Assembly (NCBI GenBank): GCA_003342895.1 | Contig: PTFA01000112.1 | Span: forward strand, 921,052-985,051 | Reading direction: 5' to 3' | Source: Casuarius casuarius | Taxonomy: Eukaryota; Chordata; Aves; Casuariiformes; Casuariidae | DNA length: 64,000 nucleotides | Part shown: positions 49,196 through 61,260 of the stretch, in pieces | Layout: each line of letters begins with the position of its first letter | How positions within the stretch are numbered: the first letter of the stretch is position 1 | Translations under genes and position numbers: made by a program | The notes under the pieces: generated by a model | What the model was told of the DNA's origin: nothing | The model's input: only the letters and a program-made list of their open reading frames with translations | The model's database searches: none

Positions 49196-49846
49196 TCAGA
49201 CGTAGTTCTTCTTGTCGTACTCGCTGTTGGAGGTGGGCCGCCGGGGCGCCGAGTACTTGACGGGGAAGGAGGTCTCATCCCGCTGCGAGCAGGAGCAGCA
49301 GCAGATGAGGCAGCCCCCGAAGAGGAGCAGCGCCGTGGCCGCCCAGCCGATGTAGAGCGCTGCCCCCATCTCCCGCTTCTTGGACGGTGGCACGGTCGGG
49401 TCGTAGAAGTCGCTGATGACGATGTTGGCGAACCAGCAGAGCGGGATGAGGACCAGGACCCCGCAGAGGATGTAGATGGCCCCGCCGGCGATCACGATGC
49501 GGGACTTCATCTTGCCGGGCCGGATGCAGTTGGTGCACTGCGCGCCCACGACGGTCACCATGAGAGCCACCAGCCCCAGCAGCGCCACGATGACGGTGAG
49601 CGCCCGGCCCGTCTGCACCTCGGGCTGCAGCGCCAGGATGGAGTCGTGCACCTTGCACTGCATCTGCCCCGTGCTCTGCACCACGCAGATCATCCACAGC
49701 CCTTCCCAGATGGTCTGCGCCACCACGATGTTCACGTCGATGAAGGCTGACACCTGCCACATGGGCAGCCCGCAGGCCAAGATCACCCCCACCCAGCCCA
49801 GGATGCCCAGCCCCAGCCCCAAAATCTCCAGCGCCGCGGAAGTCAT
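49196..49846 (-). CDS. CLDN5: Claudin-5, tight-junction four-span membrane protein
   Basis: Seals the paracellular space between endothelial cells, notably at the blood-brain barrier. Single exon of 216 codons plus TGA, as in other vertebrates. Starts [20 protein letters not shown] in a good context (A at -3). Four membrane segments lie near residues 8-28, 82-102, 117-139 and 163-183. The first extracellular loop has the claudin signature W30, G49-L50-W51, C54 and C64. The second loop is [15 protein letters not shown]. The C-terminus ends in DKKNYV, a PDZ-binding YV tail for ZO proteins, and a cysteine cluster CLICCCSC (179-186) after TM4 fits palmitoylation. Two residues look unusual to me: I53 and H67 (KVHDS, where claudins generally have KVYDS). 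The same frame continues upstream without a stop but without any ATG, so the start is clear. Confidence 0.98.
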   Translation of the reverse strand: MTSAALEILGLGLGILGWVGVILACGLPMWQVSAFIDVNIVVAQTIWEGLWMICVVQSTGQMQCKVHDSILALQPEVQTGRALTVIVALLGLVALMVTVVGAQCTNCIRPGKMKSRIVIAGGAIYILCGVLVLIPLCWFANIVISDFYDPTVPPSKKREMGAALYIGWAATALLLFGGCLICCCSCSQRDETSFPVKYSAPRRPTSNSEYDKKNYV

Positions 49847-49961
49847 GCTGCTCCCGCTCCCTCGCCAAAGCCTCCGGAGAAAGGACGCGCGGCGGCTTTG
49901 CACCACTCGCCTCCGGGCAGCTGCCGAGCTGGCTCTGAGAGCCGCCGGCGCCGGGCAGCGC

Positions 49962-49968
49962 TATATGA
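49962..49968 (-). promoter_or_regulatory. CLDN5: TATA-like box of CLDN5
   Basis: The minus strand reads CTCATATAGCG, about 120 bases before the CLDN5 ATG, implying a 5'UTR of roughly 90 bases. Upstream promoter sequence is lost in the assembly gap that starts 20 bases away. Confidence 0.5.
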
Positions 49969-49987
49969 GGAGCCGCGGGGCTCCCTC

Positions 49988-50209
49988 NNNNNNNNNNNNN
50001 NNNNNNNNNNNNNNNNNNNNNNNNNNNNNNNNNNNNNNNNNNNNNNNNNNNNNNNNNNNNNNNNNNNNNNNNNNNNNNNNNNNNNNNNNNNNNNNNNNNN
50101 NNNNNNNNNNNNNNNNNNNNNNNNNNNNNNNNNNNNNNNNNNNNNNNNNNNNNNNNNNNNNNNNNNNNNNNNNNNNNNNNNNNNNNNNNNNNNNNNNNNN
50201 NNNNNNNNN
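49988..50209. other. Assembly gap of 222 N
   Basis: Run of N inside the CpG island upstream of CLDN5. Flanks are very GC-rich (CCGCGGGG, CCCCCCCCGCGGGGCGG), consistent with drop-out of GC-rich sequence. It removes the proximal CLDN5 promoter. Confidence 0.99.
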
Positions 50210-53200
50210 GCCTTCCCCCCCCGCGGGGCGGCCCGGACCAGCGGCGCGCAGCCGATCCTCTCCCAAATAACCAAACGCAGCAACAGAGCAGCGCACGCGT
50301 CTCCTGGGCACGGTCAGGGCACAGATGTGAGCAGACGCCGGCAGACGTGAATGCCGTAGGAACCACCCCGAAACCAGAAGAACTTTGTGTGTGGGGTCTG
50401 CACATCCTCTGCCTGCACCCAGGGATGCTTTAATTCTTCCAGGAAGAATAGCATCTACCAGGTTACTCTGGTCGTGAAACTCCATCTGGTTTGATACTGG
50501 AGCGAAGAGCAAAGCAGCCATCTGTGTTTAAATTTATTGCCGTAAAGATTTCAAACTTCACGTTACTGTTTTAGTTGCCAAAGTACATTTATAAACTTTA
50601 TGGTGTGTCAACAAGTTAAGTGCCCGTATCAGTGTGTTTGCAAGAGGTTTTGTTATCTGCAGGGCCACACAGACATTGTAATTCGTACAGTCTCTTCGTG
50701 GGCCACTGGTATCTTGGATTTTCCTTGCAAAGAAACTTGGGTTGAGCCCCCGCGGGCCAGCAGCCAGCTGCCGAGCAGCTGCACAGCCCTCCAGGCTGGC
50801 AGACGCAGCAAGTATTTGCAGTGCAGATGCTGCTGTTACAGCCACGGTACAAATTAAAAAGGTCTCTTTCTCCTGCTGCCTCAGCACTTGCAGGGAGCTG
50901 TGGTCCAGTGGCTTTCCCCTGGGCACTGTGAGAAAGGCTTGTTTAGATTTAAACTGTTTTTTTTTTTTTTGGTTTCTCTTAAATAAGTTAAAATGTGAGA
51001 GGCAAGACGAAAAGGTGCATTCACGCTGCCATTTGAACTGTTTGGCTAGCTTTGGTTTCGGTTAGTATCCTTCTGGTGCAGAGGAGATCACAGAGCTGAA
51101 AATACCACATTCCTGCCCCTGTGTAAGCATTTTTCTCTGTTGTGCAGTAATTTACAGCTTGCACCATGGCATGCAGAGATGGGTTATGGAAATATTCAGA
51201 CTGGTATGAACAAAATATGGAAGAACATGTCCGTGTGTGAAAGCAGCAGAAGAAATGATAAAGCAAGGGTTAAAGGAATCACCTGCATCGACAGCTGAGG
51301 ACATGACTGATGGGTTAACGCTGAGCAACACCCCGCTTGCGTCTGAGCAAGGCGCAGAGGGGCCTGAGCGCTGATCACGGGAGGATGGCAACAAGGTCAC
51401 GGCACAGTGGATGTGCCCTTTCACTTCTTGTTATTCCAACAGGAAGACAAACTGTAGCCATAAGACACCCGAAACAAGGAAGCAAAAGACAACGGGCAGC
51501 TCCTGGACCCACACGACATGGCCATGCTGACACTCCACAACCACAGCCGCCCATTGACTGCCTCTGCCTGAGCTGCTGTAAACATTTCTAGCATGGAAAA
51601 TGTCTCCCGAACAGAGGCTGCCTGGTAAACGGAGTTAAGAGGAGTTATCTCCTCTACCAGCCATATATGAAATACATACAGTTTACTTAAATTATTTGTA
51701 ACTGTAAATTCCAACATGCAAGTCCAGCAGGAATGTGTGACTGGGGGCTATGCGGGCTGTCAAACTGCGGCTGCTTGCAATAAGTCAGGAAAGTCCCTGG
51801 TGTTAGGGAGAGGAGAGTGCGCACAGGAACCCGGAGAGGGAACGGAGGGAGATATCTCAGAGGTGGACAGGAAGAAACCCAGAACACAGGCTGAATCTGA
51901 AAAACATCTGTATTTATGGTGATAATAATGATATTATAGAAAACATCACTGAAGAACAATAAAAGAAAAGGGCAAGAAACGCCAGCTATCTTCTCCCGCA
52001 AGCACAGGAAAGCCCCACCCTTGCCACTTGCCCGCGAGCGCGGAACTCCGAATTTCCTGCGATCCCGGGCGGGCGGCGTGTGCTCCTGCTGCCGGCCGGG
52101 AGGCACGCGTGGGACCCAGGCGCCCGGGGCTTCGCGCCGAGAGGGGAACCCAGCGCGCAGCTTGCTTTACCTCTGCAGCCCCCCGCCCCACACACACACA
52201 CTTGTTACTGAGCAACTCGTTCCTGCAAATCACCTAATCCCACGCAATTATTACTCTGGGGAAACACATGTTTAATAATCACAGACTAAATCAACCTTTC
52301 TACTTAAAAACATAGGAAAAAACCTCCTTACTTATGCTTTTCCGTTCTTGGCATTTCGGTTTCTTGTGTTTGTTTCTTTTCCTTATCCCAGTTATTAGCT
52401 TTTATGCTGGCCACACGCAACAGCCTCCATTTCTGATTACCCAATTCCCTGGTCCGGCAGGTGAGTGATATTGCACGAGTTACCCTTAATGAGCTGATCA
52501 GTGCGAGGCACTCGCTGGTCTAGTTACGTGTTTAGGTGACTTGACTGACACAGTTGCCGGAGGCCCCGAGGACCCCATCAGCTTCAGCAAGCTGTGGCTT
52601 CTGATGGTGCTCATGTCACGACACCAGGAATTCATTTAAACTCTCAGAAATGAACAGGTTCTAATTTCTTAAAGTAAACACAAATCAGCACGTGTGATGT
52701 TTCACTTGGGATGTTAAGTACAGAAATCACTACTTATAGATCAAGTCCCTCCTGGATTCCTCTCAAGTCAAACACATGATGTTGTTGCGGCAAAGTAACT
52801 CATTAACAAATGACCGTTAATGTCCTTACATCTGTTACTGTTCCAACCATGTATTTATTAAATCATTCTAGGGGGGATACGTAGGGGGCTTTGCAGCCTG
52901 TGAAAAAGGGCGGAAGTGGTATTCAAACCGAGAACAATTGCACAGAAGCCATACTACAGCGAGAGGGGCTTTGGGATTAGAAGTGATTGTGTTTTCCCTC
53001 TTTTCCTGACATAATCAGGACAAATACCAGGCACAGAGTTACCGGGAGGGCTGCTAAGGGGGATGCAGCCTCTTACCAGCCTTGCTTGCCCTGGGGTACG
53101 TGTCCTGTGTTTGTGGGACAGAAGAGCTGCTGTGGCCAGCTCTCCAGTCTCACTAGGGCTTAACTCAGCCCCAAAGCAGCCCACGAGCAATGTTTAGATA

Positions 53201-55387
53201 AATTGCCTTGTGGAAGCTGACATGCAGCCTGCAGAGCACTCCTGGTTTATAACTTGTAGTCTCCCATATCTACTTGCCTCTGCTCCTCCTCAGCCCTAAA
53301 ATTTTAAGCATCTTCAAGACAGAGAGGAAAATAGCATTCAGTGTGAAGCCCATGCACAAACCTGGTATTGTTTGTATGAATAAGAAAGACTAGAGATTGA
53401 AAAATAGATTCAAAGCCCAGTGATCTCAAGGGGAGCTTGCCCTAGCTTTTGGATCAGACTTAAGAAAAGGTAAAGAATCAATTGTTTTGATTCTATTACA
53501 GATAGATTTTGTGGCATATTTTTTTCTTCTAGTTAGTGCTGAAATTAAGGCAAGGAGATTTAGGAATACAGATATGTTAGACAAAAGCTATTCTTTATTT
53601 AGGGAGCTTGAGTTTTCTCAGGATCTCCTCCTTTCTGAATTAGCCTTTAAAATGCAACTGTTTTACCCAAGAGGAGAGATTCAGTTGGAGCTCATCATTC
53701 ACATAATGCCTTTGGTAGGAAGGTGGGCCTCCATGAAGTCCCTGCATGTCGGCAGTGCCTACGTGTCTTCAGACCAGTGTGACACATCAGGAGATTGATA
53801 CGTAAGAATGAGTCCTGGTCAGATGAGCAGGTCATTACAAAATTAAAGCATCAAACTATTTCACCATAGGATTTATCTCAAGATCATTTCTTCAAGAAAC
53901 AAGCAGAAGTGGTTTGCATCAAATTGACACTTCCTCTATCAGTTTTTTTCCTGAAGAAAGAGAAGCAATGACTGAAACACAGCACAAGGTTTCCGCAAGA
54001 GGGACAAGTAATGCTCTATGACTAGTGCTAATGATGTAGCGCCCAACACCTTTTTTTAGTAGGACTGTCACTGCCATGCTTCAAGATTGGGAAATGGACA
54101 CCCGTGCTGCACTTCCCTCTCAGGGGTGATGTGACTAGAGTTCTGCGGAAGAAAAGCAGAATCAGGTTTATATAGTTGCAAAAATAGTGAAATGGGTTAC
54201 AAATACACTCCTAGGCTTCCTCTATTCGCTGCTGTATATCCTTTTCTAAAAAAAGTAACCCTAATCCTTTATCAATCCCTGCACTTTTTCTGCATCCTCT
54301 GTCCCATTTTTTTCTTGTGAAATGGCCACTGGCACTTCCTGGGAGTCATGAGTAGTGAGGAACACTAGCTGTGCATCACATCGCAGGAATATTGAGACAG
54401 TGTTAGGAGCTCTTTCCTCACATAACGAGGAAATTAATTGCCCAAACTATTATTAGAACTGAGCTCCATGCCTTCCTGCCCAAATTCACCTACACAAAAA
54501 TTTCTGGGATCAGTCTTTGAAACTTCCCCTTGGTCTGACCTGATCTTCATGCCTCCACATGTAACTAAATCACCTCCCTGGCAGAAACGTTCCCAGCGAC
54601 CACTGTCAGGACCTGCTGGGCTGTGCTGGGGAGCTGTTCTGCGCTTAACTCTTCAGCACCTTGTTTTCTGCATTTGACTTTCTGCAGGACACTGTGCTGT
54701 TACTGGACAACCATAACCCTGTGTTAACAATGTTGGAGAGAAGTTAATGAGGTGAATGATGAGCCCTTTCCCAGAGCTTAAAATCTCATTTCTGTAAATC
54801 AGTATCTAAAAAGCCAAATCATCCCATACACTGAATTTCTGCCTAGGCCATGTCTGTTCAAATATTTCTCATTAATGCTATGGACAGCTCTTGCAAAGGC
54901 ATTAAAGGCAGGGAAAAGAGTTATAGGAAATACACATTGTTTCATGCCCAGGAGTCCATTCTATGTCATGTTTCCTATCAGGAGAACTAGAGCTTAATTT
55001 TGTCCCCTTCCAAAGCTAGCCTCCTTCCACAGATTGTGGTGTACCAGGGTTCTGGTAGATCTCTTTCCTATGTAATTTGTGGGAAACCACATCAGATGTC
55101 ATTTTGTAAAGAATAGCGTCAGCAAGGACAAATGGTATTGTTTTAAATATACATTGCAGATGTTGAAAGTAATCGGTAAAGACATGACCATGAAGTTAAC
55201 TGAAAACTCTTCAGGGCTAGTGATGGGAACCGTTTCACATTTCTCAAGAGTCCCAGGAAATTCTAATTCCTGAGAATCCATGAGAGACTTCGAACACCTC
55301 CTCTGGTTATGCCTGATTAATTCACAGCAATGTTGTCCCTATTCTTAATGAAATACATCTGAGACAAGCCCTGTCCCTGGGAATAGC

Positions 55388-55508
55388 TGGCGTGTACCGT
55401 GTTTTGTCGGTCCTGGTTCTTTTCTTAAAGAGAAGTTTGTTTCCAGCAATATAAAAAAATTGGAAGAGCAAAGAAGAAAATGTTCATTTTTACTTAGAAA
55501 TGTTACCT
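55388..55508. repeat. Duplicated ~120-bp segment, copy A
   Basis: Shares long blocks with copy B at 57782-57903 in the same orientation, including GGTTCTTTTCTTAAA / GATTCTTTTCTTAAA, GGAAGAGCAAAGAAG / AGAAGAGCAAAAAAG and ATGTTCATTTT..ACTTAGAAATGT. Divergence by eye is roughly 15-20 percent with small indels. The family is not one I recognise. Confidence 0.7.
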
Positions 55509-57781
55509 GAGTAACAACTATCATGTTGCAGCATGGTTTCCTTCTTAGCAACCATGAGCAGGAAATGTCTGCAATTCAGAAAAATAGTTAAGAAAATCAA
55601 GCCATCAACAAAAAAAATGACCATTTCTTGAAATGTTTGTGAAGCACTTCAAAGAATGGCTTTTGATCGTGAAAGGATACAAAATGTGTCTTATTCCTGA
55701 GAAATTTTGTAGGTAAAATATTGCTTCTTCATTGCCATAATTAGCATCTTGAAAAGGTAGGCTTGCATGTGCTTATAAATACAAAAGTAACAATCCTATT
55801 CCTTGGAGACTGCTATAATTCAAAAACAGTCCTCATTTCCTGTAGTGCGTCACTAAAAATCAGTTTCTCTTTTTTTGCAGCAAAGGAAAATATTTATTCC
55901 TTGCAGATTTTCTTCTGGATTACTAAATAACCTTCAAAGTAGCTTGTGCCAATACATCCTGGTACATCCACAGGTACTGGTTTAATGTTCTTACACTACC
56001 AGAACTCCAGCTCTGAGCTTCACACTTTTAAAGGGCTCAGGAGTGAGACCAGCTTCCAGTGGACCTGATATTTCCAATTCACCATGCAGCATGTCTGCAA
56101 AAACACAGCAAAACAGAGATTTTGAGATTTTTGAATGGCTACCCACATTAGTGCTTCCATAGATAAATCACTACTCAGAAAAGTGTTTTGATCAAATAAC
56201 CAGCTTATCAAACACTAACAGCGAATGGGAAGTTCACTGTTAAATTTATGTCTATTGCCACACTCAAATGCTAAAAATGAACCCAGGGAATATGTAAGCT
56301 ATCGTATCTGACATGCATTGTACTTTTGTTCAAAGTACTTTTTCTCTGCTAATCCTTTAAAAGAGGATGTTACCCACAGTGTGATGCTGTTATGTATTTA
56401 TTTGTAAGAGGTTTGATCCTCTAATTTAGCAAAAAATACACAAATATTCTGAATCTTAAACACAAACTTAAATCTCAGGGAAATGAAAAGGATTTATGCA
56501 TATGCTTAGGAATAAGTTGTTAAATCAGGACTTGAGTAATTTTGTCTCCTGGTGAGGTTGGGAGAGTTGAAGATGCTCAGTGTCTTACAGCTGTGGCCAA
56601 ACTGTGGCCAGTATCTCCATGTATTGCTCTTATAACACAGCACAGATGTTGATAGCTCAGCCATTACAGGAATCATTCATAATTTTAGGCTTAAATCCCA
56701 GATATTTGACTAGGTGAAGAATAGACAGAATCCAAATAAAATGAAGTAAAATAAGATCTCATAGCTGAAAAAAAAAGTTTTATTTTGTCTAAGCAATCTA
56801 TCTTCTGTTTTGTTTTGATTTAATAGAAATGATGCCAAGCAATGTGGGGTTGTTTTTCTCTCAAAACTCAATTTAGTCTTCAGTTATATGGTGGTATTTA
56901 TTTTCTGATAATCAGTACCATACCATTTTCTCTGTTAAGTTCTCTGTTAGCAGAACAAAAGATACAGAATATCTTTTGCTAAATGCATGAGATATTTCTA
57001 ACTTGCTGAGACGTGACTCCACACAAAGTTAAGATTTGAATTCAAGGAAGGAATCTAATTGTGCTTTTGATAATACAAACTTAGCCGTATCAGGAACTTT
57101 TATAAAAGCAATTAGAGCTTCCAAGAGAAGAATAAAAACAAAATTCATTCAGAAATAATAGCTATGGGAATGGGTGATTCACAGTCAAACTGCCGTTCAC
57201 TGCAGCAATACTTCTAGACTATTAAGCCATTTAGGAGGAACAGTGTCGCGTGATACAATGATTTCTCCTTTTTGAACCTCTACTAATACCTGTGAGAGAA
57301 GAACGAGAATGCAACGCGTGTTTGGTGGCCGTGCATTCTTGACAGATTCCTGCAATACGGCATTTCTCAATTACAGGCGCCAAATAGTTCCAGTTCTGCT
57401 CTTCAGTGATCCTGCATACTGCAGTTTCGTAACAAGCCTCTTAGCAGATTTAAAAGGACACGAAATTATATTTTCACAAAGCGTGTAATTACGCTGTAAA
57501 ACTCATTGTCACAGGATGCCATTAATGCCAAAAGTTGAGATGGGTTCAAACGGCAACGAGAAAAATTCATGGAAGAGAGAACTATCAAGATAAAACTTCT
57601 GGCTCAGGAAGTCCCTGAGCTGCAGATTGCCGGAAGCGGAGAGGATATACAGACACAGCGCTACTTTTATCTTCCCCCAAGCATCTGCTACTGGGCACTG
57701 CAGAGGTAGAGCACTGGCTGTAATTGATCTCTGCTCTTACCCAAAGTGGCCTCCCTTCTGCTACATTCTGGTAACTGGATG

Positions 57782-57903
57782 GTGGCATGCCTTTGTTTTG
57801 TCAGTCCTGATTCTTTTCTTAAAAGTGAAGTTGGTTGCACTAACATAAAAAATTAGAAGAGCAAAAAAGATGTTCATTTTAACTTAGAAATGTCATTTTA
57901 CCT
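57782..57903. repeat. Duplicated ~120-bp segment, copy B
   Basis: Partner of copy A, 2.4 kb away in direct orientation. The similarity fades on both sides, with some weak resemblance to the left (TGGCGTG / TGGCATG). It could be a local duplication or two members of a dispersed repeat. Confidence 0.7.
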
Positions 57904-58052
57904 AGGAAACTCACAAAACTTTTGGGAGGACTGTGAATTCCCTGGAAATTTTGAATGACAGTTGCTCAGCCAGTGGATTCACTAATAAGTAATTCACACT
58001 TCCAAAATTTATTTGTATTTCTCAGTAATAAGGTATTTTAAATTTCCAGAGA

Positions 58053-58088
58053 ATGTTTCACCCATTGCACTGATGTTTCACCCATTGC
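58053..58088. repeat. Short direct repeat, 20-base period
   Basis: ATGTTTCACCCATTGC occurs at 58053-58068 and 58073-58088, a recent small tandem duplication. Confidence 0.85.
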
Positions 58089-60199
58089 CAAATGAAGGGA
58101 ATGGCAAACATGGGAAAGCACTAGCTTCCGGTAGACTCTGTGTTGATGCCAATCTTTATTCTGACGTTGTCCATGATATTTTCTTGTAATTTCTTTAGGT
58201 GCTAAATAGTTGTTTGTAATATCAGTTTATGTGCATAAAAACAGTTGTGCGCCACAATGTTCAAATTTAGTGGAAGAAAAAAAAGTTGTTGTTATTGTTC
58301 CTTTGGTGATAATATGAAACATCTATATAGATATCCATGGAATAATCTAAAAGACAACCTTAATTTCTCAAGAAGACTGAAATACCATCTTTTAATTCCT
58401 CCAAGAAGGTAGTGTATAATAGTACTTTGTGTTATAACAGTATTATACTTTGTCCTAGGGAACGGAACCTGGTGGCGCTTTCATTGGCTTTTATCTTGTT
58501 CTCACTCAGATCACATCAGGGCTCAGTTGATAATATGAGCACAATGTGAAGTAGCAAATAATGCCAGTCTGCCTTCAGTAGCATTTATTTCACTTCCACA
58601 TTTTCCTGTTGTGAACTGCAACTCTGTTTGCTTAGTGGATGGAGATGCGGGCAAAATAGAACTGTGCTTCTTGGTGTTCAAAATTGTAAGTCAAAAGATT
58701 TGTTTCTAGATTGCATATACAAAGTCTGTCCTCTGCAAAATGTTGACATGGATTACAAGGAGCTTTCCTGAATCCAGTGCTTGCAGCTCTTATGTTGGAA
58801 CAACCCTTTCCTGAGTTGCTGCTGATATTTTGTTTTAATCTTGGTGGTGTTGTATTGAGGGTTTGATCCATGTAACACTGTTTCCCCACTAGAAAGTGAT
58901 CTGGTTCTTTAATCTGGCTGCAGGTATCATTTACTCTCCAGGCTTATGTATCCTGGCGTCCTCGATACTGCCTAGAACATGCATGTCACCACTCCGCGCA
59001 TCCTTTCAGTGACGCTATCAGCCAAGGCAAAATGGCTCTTGCTTAAACAGAGGGAAATAGCGATGAAAGAGAAGATAACAATTGTGTAGGTAAAACTAGC
59101 ACATGCATTTTTGCCCAGTATTTTGGAGAAAAAATTGCTTCACATATGGAGGAGCAACTGAAAAGCAAACAAGCGTGTATTAAATACTTCATTACTGTCA
59201 GATGCCACACAGCTCACCCTGGATTTCCCACTGTCTATCATGCCTTTCACACCAAAAACTTTCCCACTACTAGGACTACCACTGAAACCTGCTGTAAATT
59301 AAGGCAATCTAAAAGCTCAAAGGTTTTTGGGTAGGAAATAAGAATCAAACAATCTGACAATGGGATTTTTTAAGCAAAATGGGCTCTGACTGTGTTGCAT
59401 TGTTTAAGATTAGCTCACGTGCGTAACTCCAGACCTAGACTGTTCGTACATGAAGAAGCCAAAATGTTAAGTCTGCAGGATGTAAAGCTGGTGAAGTAAG
59501 ACAGACTTGTATGGTTTCAAAGTCATTACTAATCTCACAGTGGCTATCATTTCATTTAACTGGAGTGAAGTGACCACTGTGAGGGGTAACGCTCGGTGTG
59601 TGGCCCCCATGAGATGAGCATTTCTTCTACCTTTCTCCTCTGTGAGGTCAGTGGGATTGGGAGATGGTCCTCATTCTGGAGCAGGCCACTCATTGATACA
59701 GGGGAGAGTCGGCATACACTATACCAGGAGTTCTTAGTGCTTTAGTGCAGATTCCCCAAAATATATTTAAAGTGATATTGTGCAATGTCATTATTCTGTC
59801 TTCAGAAAATGTGAAGCCCCAGCTATTCTAGACAAAAGAGAAGAGCCTGCTTGGGACACAGGAGGCATAAGGAAAAAAAGGGGATGTGTTGGATAATTAT
59901 CCCCATACTGAGGTTTTTTAACTTGTTATACCCTGATGTTATATTAACTATTATTGAATAATGGAGCTACAGAATCACCCTGGGAAAAAAAAGCATAAAA
60001 CTGGTGAAGTTTTGTGCCAGGTTACTTTGTCAACCTGCAGTTTAACTGTTTTTCCTTTCAAGAGCCCAGTTATGAAAATATGCATGCAGTCACTGTTTCC
60101 ATAATAAAGATTACACCGCCTCCTGGAAAAAACAAACTGGCCACATTGTATTATGGCAAAGCTTAAAGTATACATGGGAAATGAGACACGGGCAGACAA

Positions 60200-61260
60200 A
60201 GTAAGCGAAGAAACTGGTTTTTTTCTACGCGTGGGAATGCAGCTCCGGGGAGCACGTGTTTGGGAGATGGGGCCTGCTGGCGGCAGGAGCTGGTGGCCGG
60301 GAGCAGGAGGGCCGCGGGGGGTCTCCTGGGAGGGGGAGCTGGCGGGGACGGCTGCAGGTGGGCTGCCACCGAGGGCCGGGATTTGGGGGCGAGGGCCGGC
60401 TCTCCTCTCCCCCGGCTGCGCCTCCCTGTCCAGGCGTCCTCTCCTCTGCCACCTCGCCGCGGGCAGGCGTCTCAGGGCAGGACCTGACGTTAGCGTTTTA
60501 ACGGGAGAGCCGCCCCGGGCCGCAGAGCAAACCTGCCGAGAAGGGCGGCGGCAGCCCGGCCCGACAGGGCCCGGTGCTGCCTCGCACGGCGCTAACCCGG
60601 GCCGCCACCCCAAACTGCCGCCCGTGGCGGGCCGAGGCCGTTCTGGGAGAAAAAAGCCTTCATTTTTGAGGTTTTTTACAATACATGTTGTGCATTCAAC
60701 GCTCCCTCGTTTTAGATTTAAACTTGGTGCGGGGGGGGGAGGTTTCTGCCAGGCCCGGCGGGGGAAGGGGAGCCGCCGTCGTCGCCGTGGCAACGCCCCG
60801 GGCGGGCGGGGCAGTCCCGGGCTCCCCGCCCGCGCTGCCACTCAGGCAGGCGGGAGAGACGCTCTATCCTTCCTCTCTGTAGTCCCGGAGCCGGGTCGGC
60901 TGGTTATCCCGGGAAGGGGCTGAGATCATAGAGTCGCGGGGAAGGTAGCTAGGCGCTCGCCGCGGTGGCGTGTGGGATGCGGGAGGGCTCGGCAGGGGAG
61001 GCAGCCGGGAGCGGCGGAGGCGGCGCAGGCTCGGGGGCCTCGGGCTCAGGTAAGCGCGGGGCCCCGCGCCGCTGCCGCCGGCCCCGCCCGACCCGGCCCT
61101 ACCCGCCCCCGCGGCCCCCGGCCCGGCAGAGCGCCTGGGCGGGGGCGGCCGCGGCATCTGCCCGCTGCTGCGGCCCGCGGTTCCTGCCCGAGGCTCCGGC
61201 CCAGCGGGCCCGGCGGCCTCTCCCTGTGATGGGCCGGGGTGGGGGGGGGATTTTTGACCT
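60200..61260. promoter_or_regulatory. CpG island with promoter of a downstream + strand gene, probably SEPTIN5
   Basis: CpG-dense block in an otherwise AT-rich region. It contains GC boxes and a clean donor site CTCAG|GTAAGC at 61049/61050 on the + strand. In the human and chicken gene order the gene after CLDN5 is SEPTIN5, so this is its likely promoter; that is inference from synteny, since no septin-coding sequence is visible in the window. Confidence 0.6.
60977..61049 (+). CDS. Candidate first coding exon ending at a strong donor
   Basis: An ATG at 60977 opens 24 codons (MREGSAGEAAGSGGGG...), a Gly/Ala/Ser-rich stretch, up to the donor at 61050. The sequence does not resemble the usual septin-5 N-terminus, so it may be an alternative or untranslated first exon. 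Confidence 0.25.

Larger units (their letters stand above)
50300..60200. other. Intergenic between CLDN5 and the 60-61 kb CpG island
   Basis: About 10 kb without a recognisable gene. A small GC-rich patch at 52.0-52.2 kb ends in a short (CA)n run near 52190. A short duplicated repeat occurs at 55388-55508 and 57782-57903. Upstream regulatory DNA of CLDN5 and of the next gene would be expected here, but I cannot point to specific elements. Confidence 0.55.

Noticed and set aside
48591..49205. A 204-codon + strand frame downstream of CLDN5
   Set aside because: Arg/Gly/Ala-rich translation of CpG-rich DNA opposite the CLDN5 3'UTR; no domain recognised.
49847..49906. In-frame 20-codon N-terminal extension of CLDN5
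   Set aside because: The upstream frame contains no ATG (it would begin at GTG); the conserved [10 protein letters not shown] start has a good context.
49275..50521. Frames running through the N gap
   Set aside because: They are artefacts of translating 222 unknown bases and shadows of CLDN5.
59975..60923. 288- and 256-codon frames on opposite strands at the 60 kb CpG island
   Set aside because: Mutually overlapping low-complexity translations; only the donor at 61050 has splice-site support.
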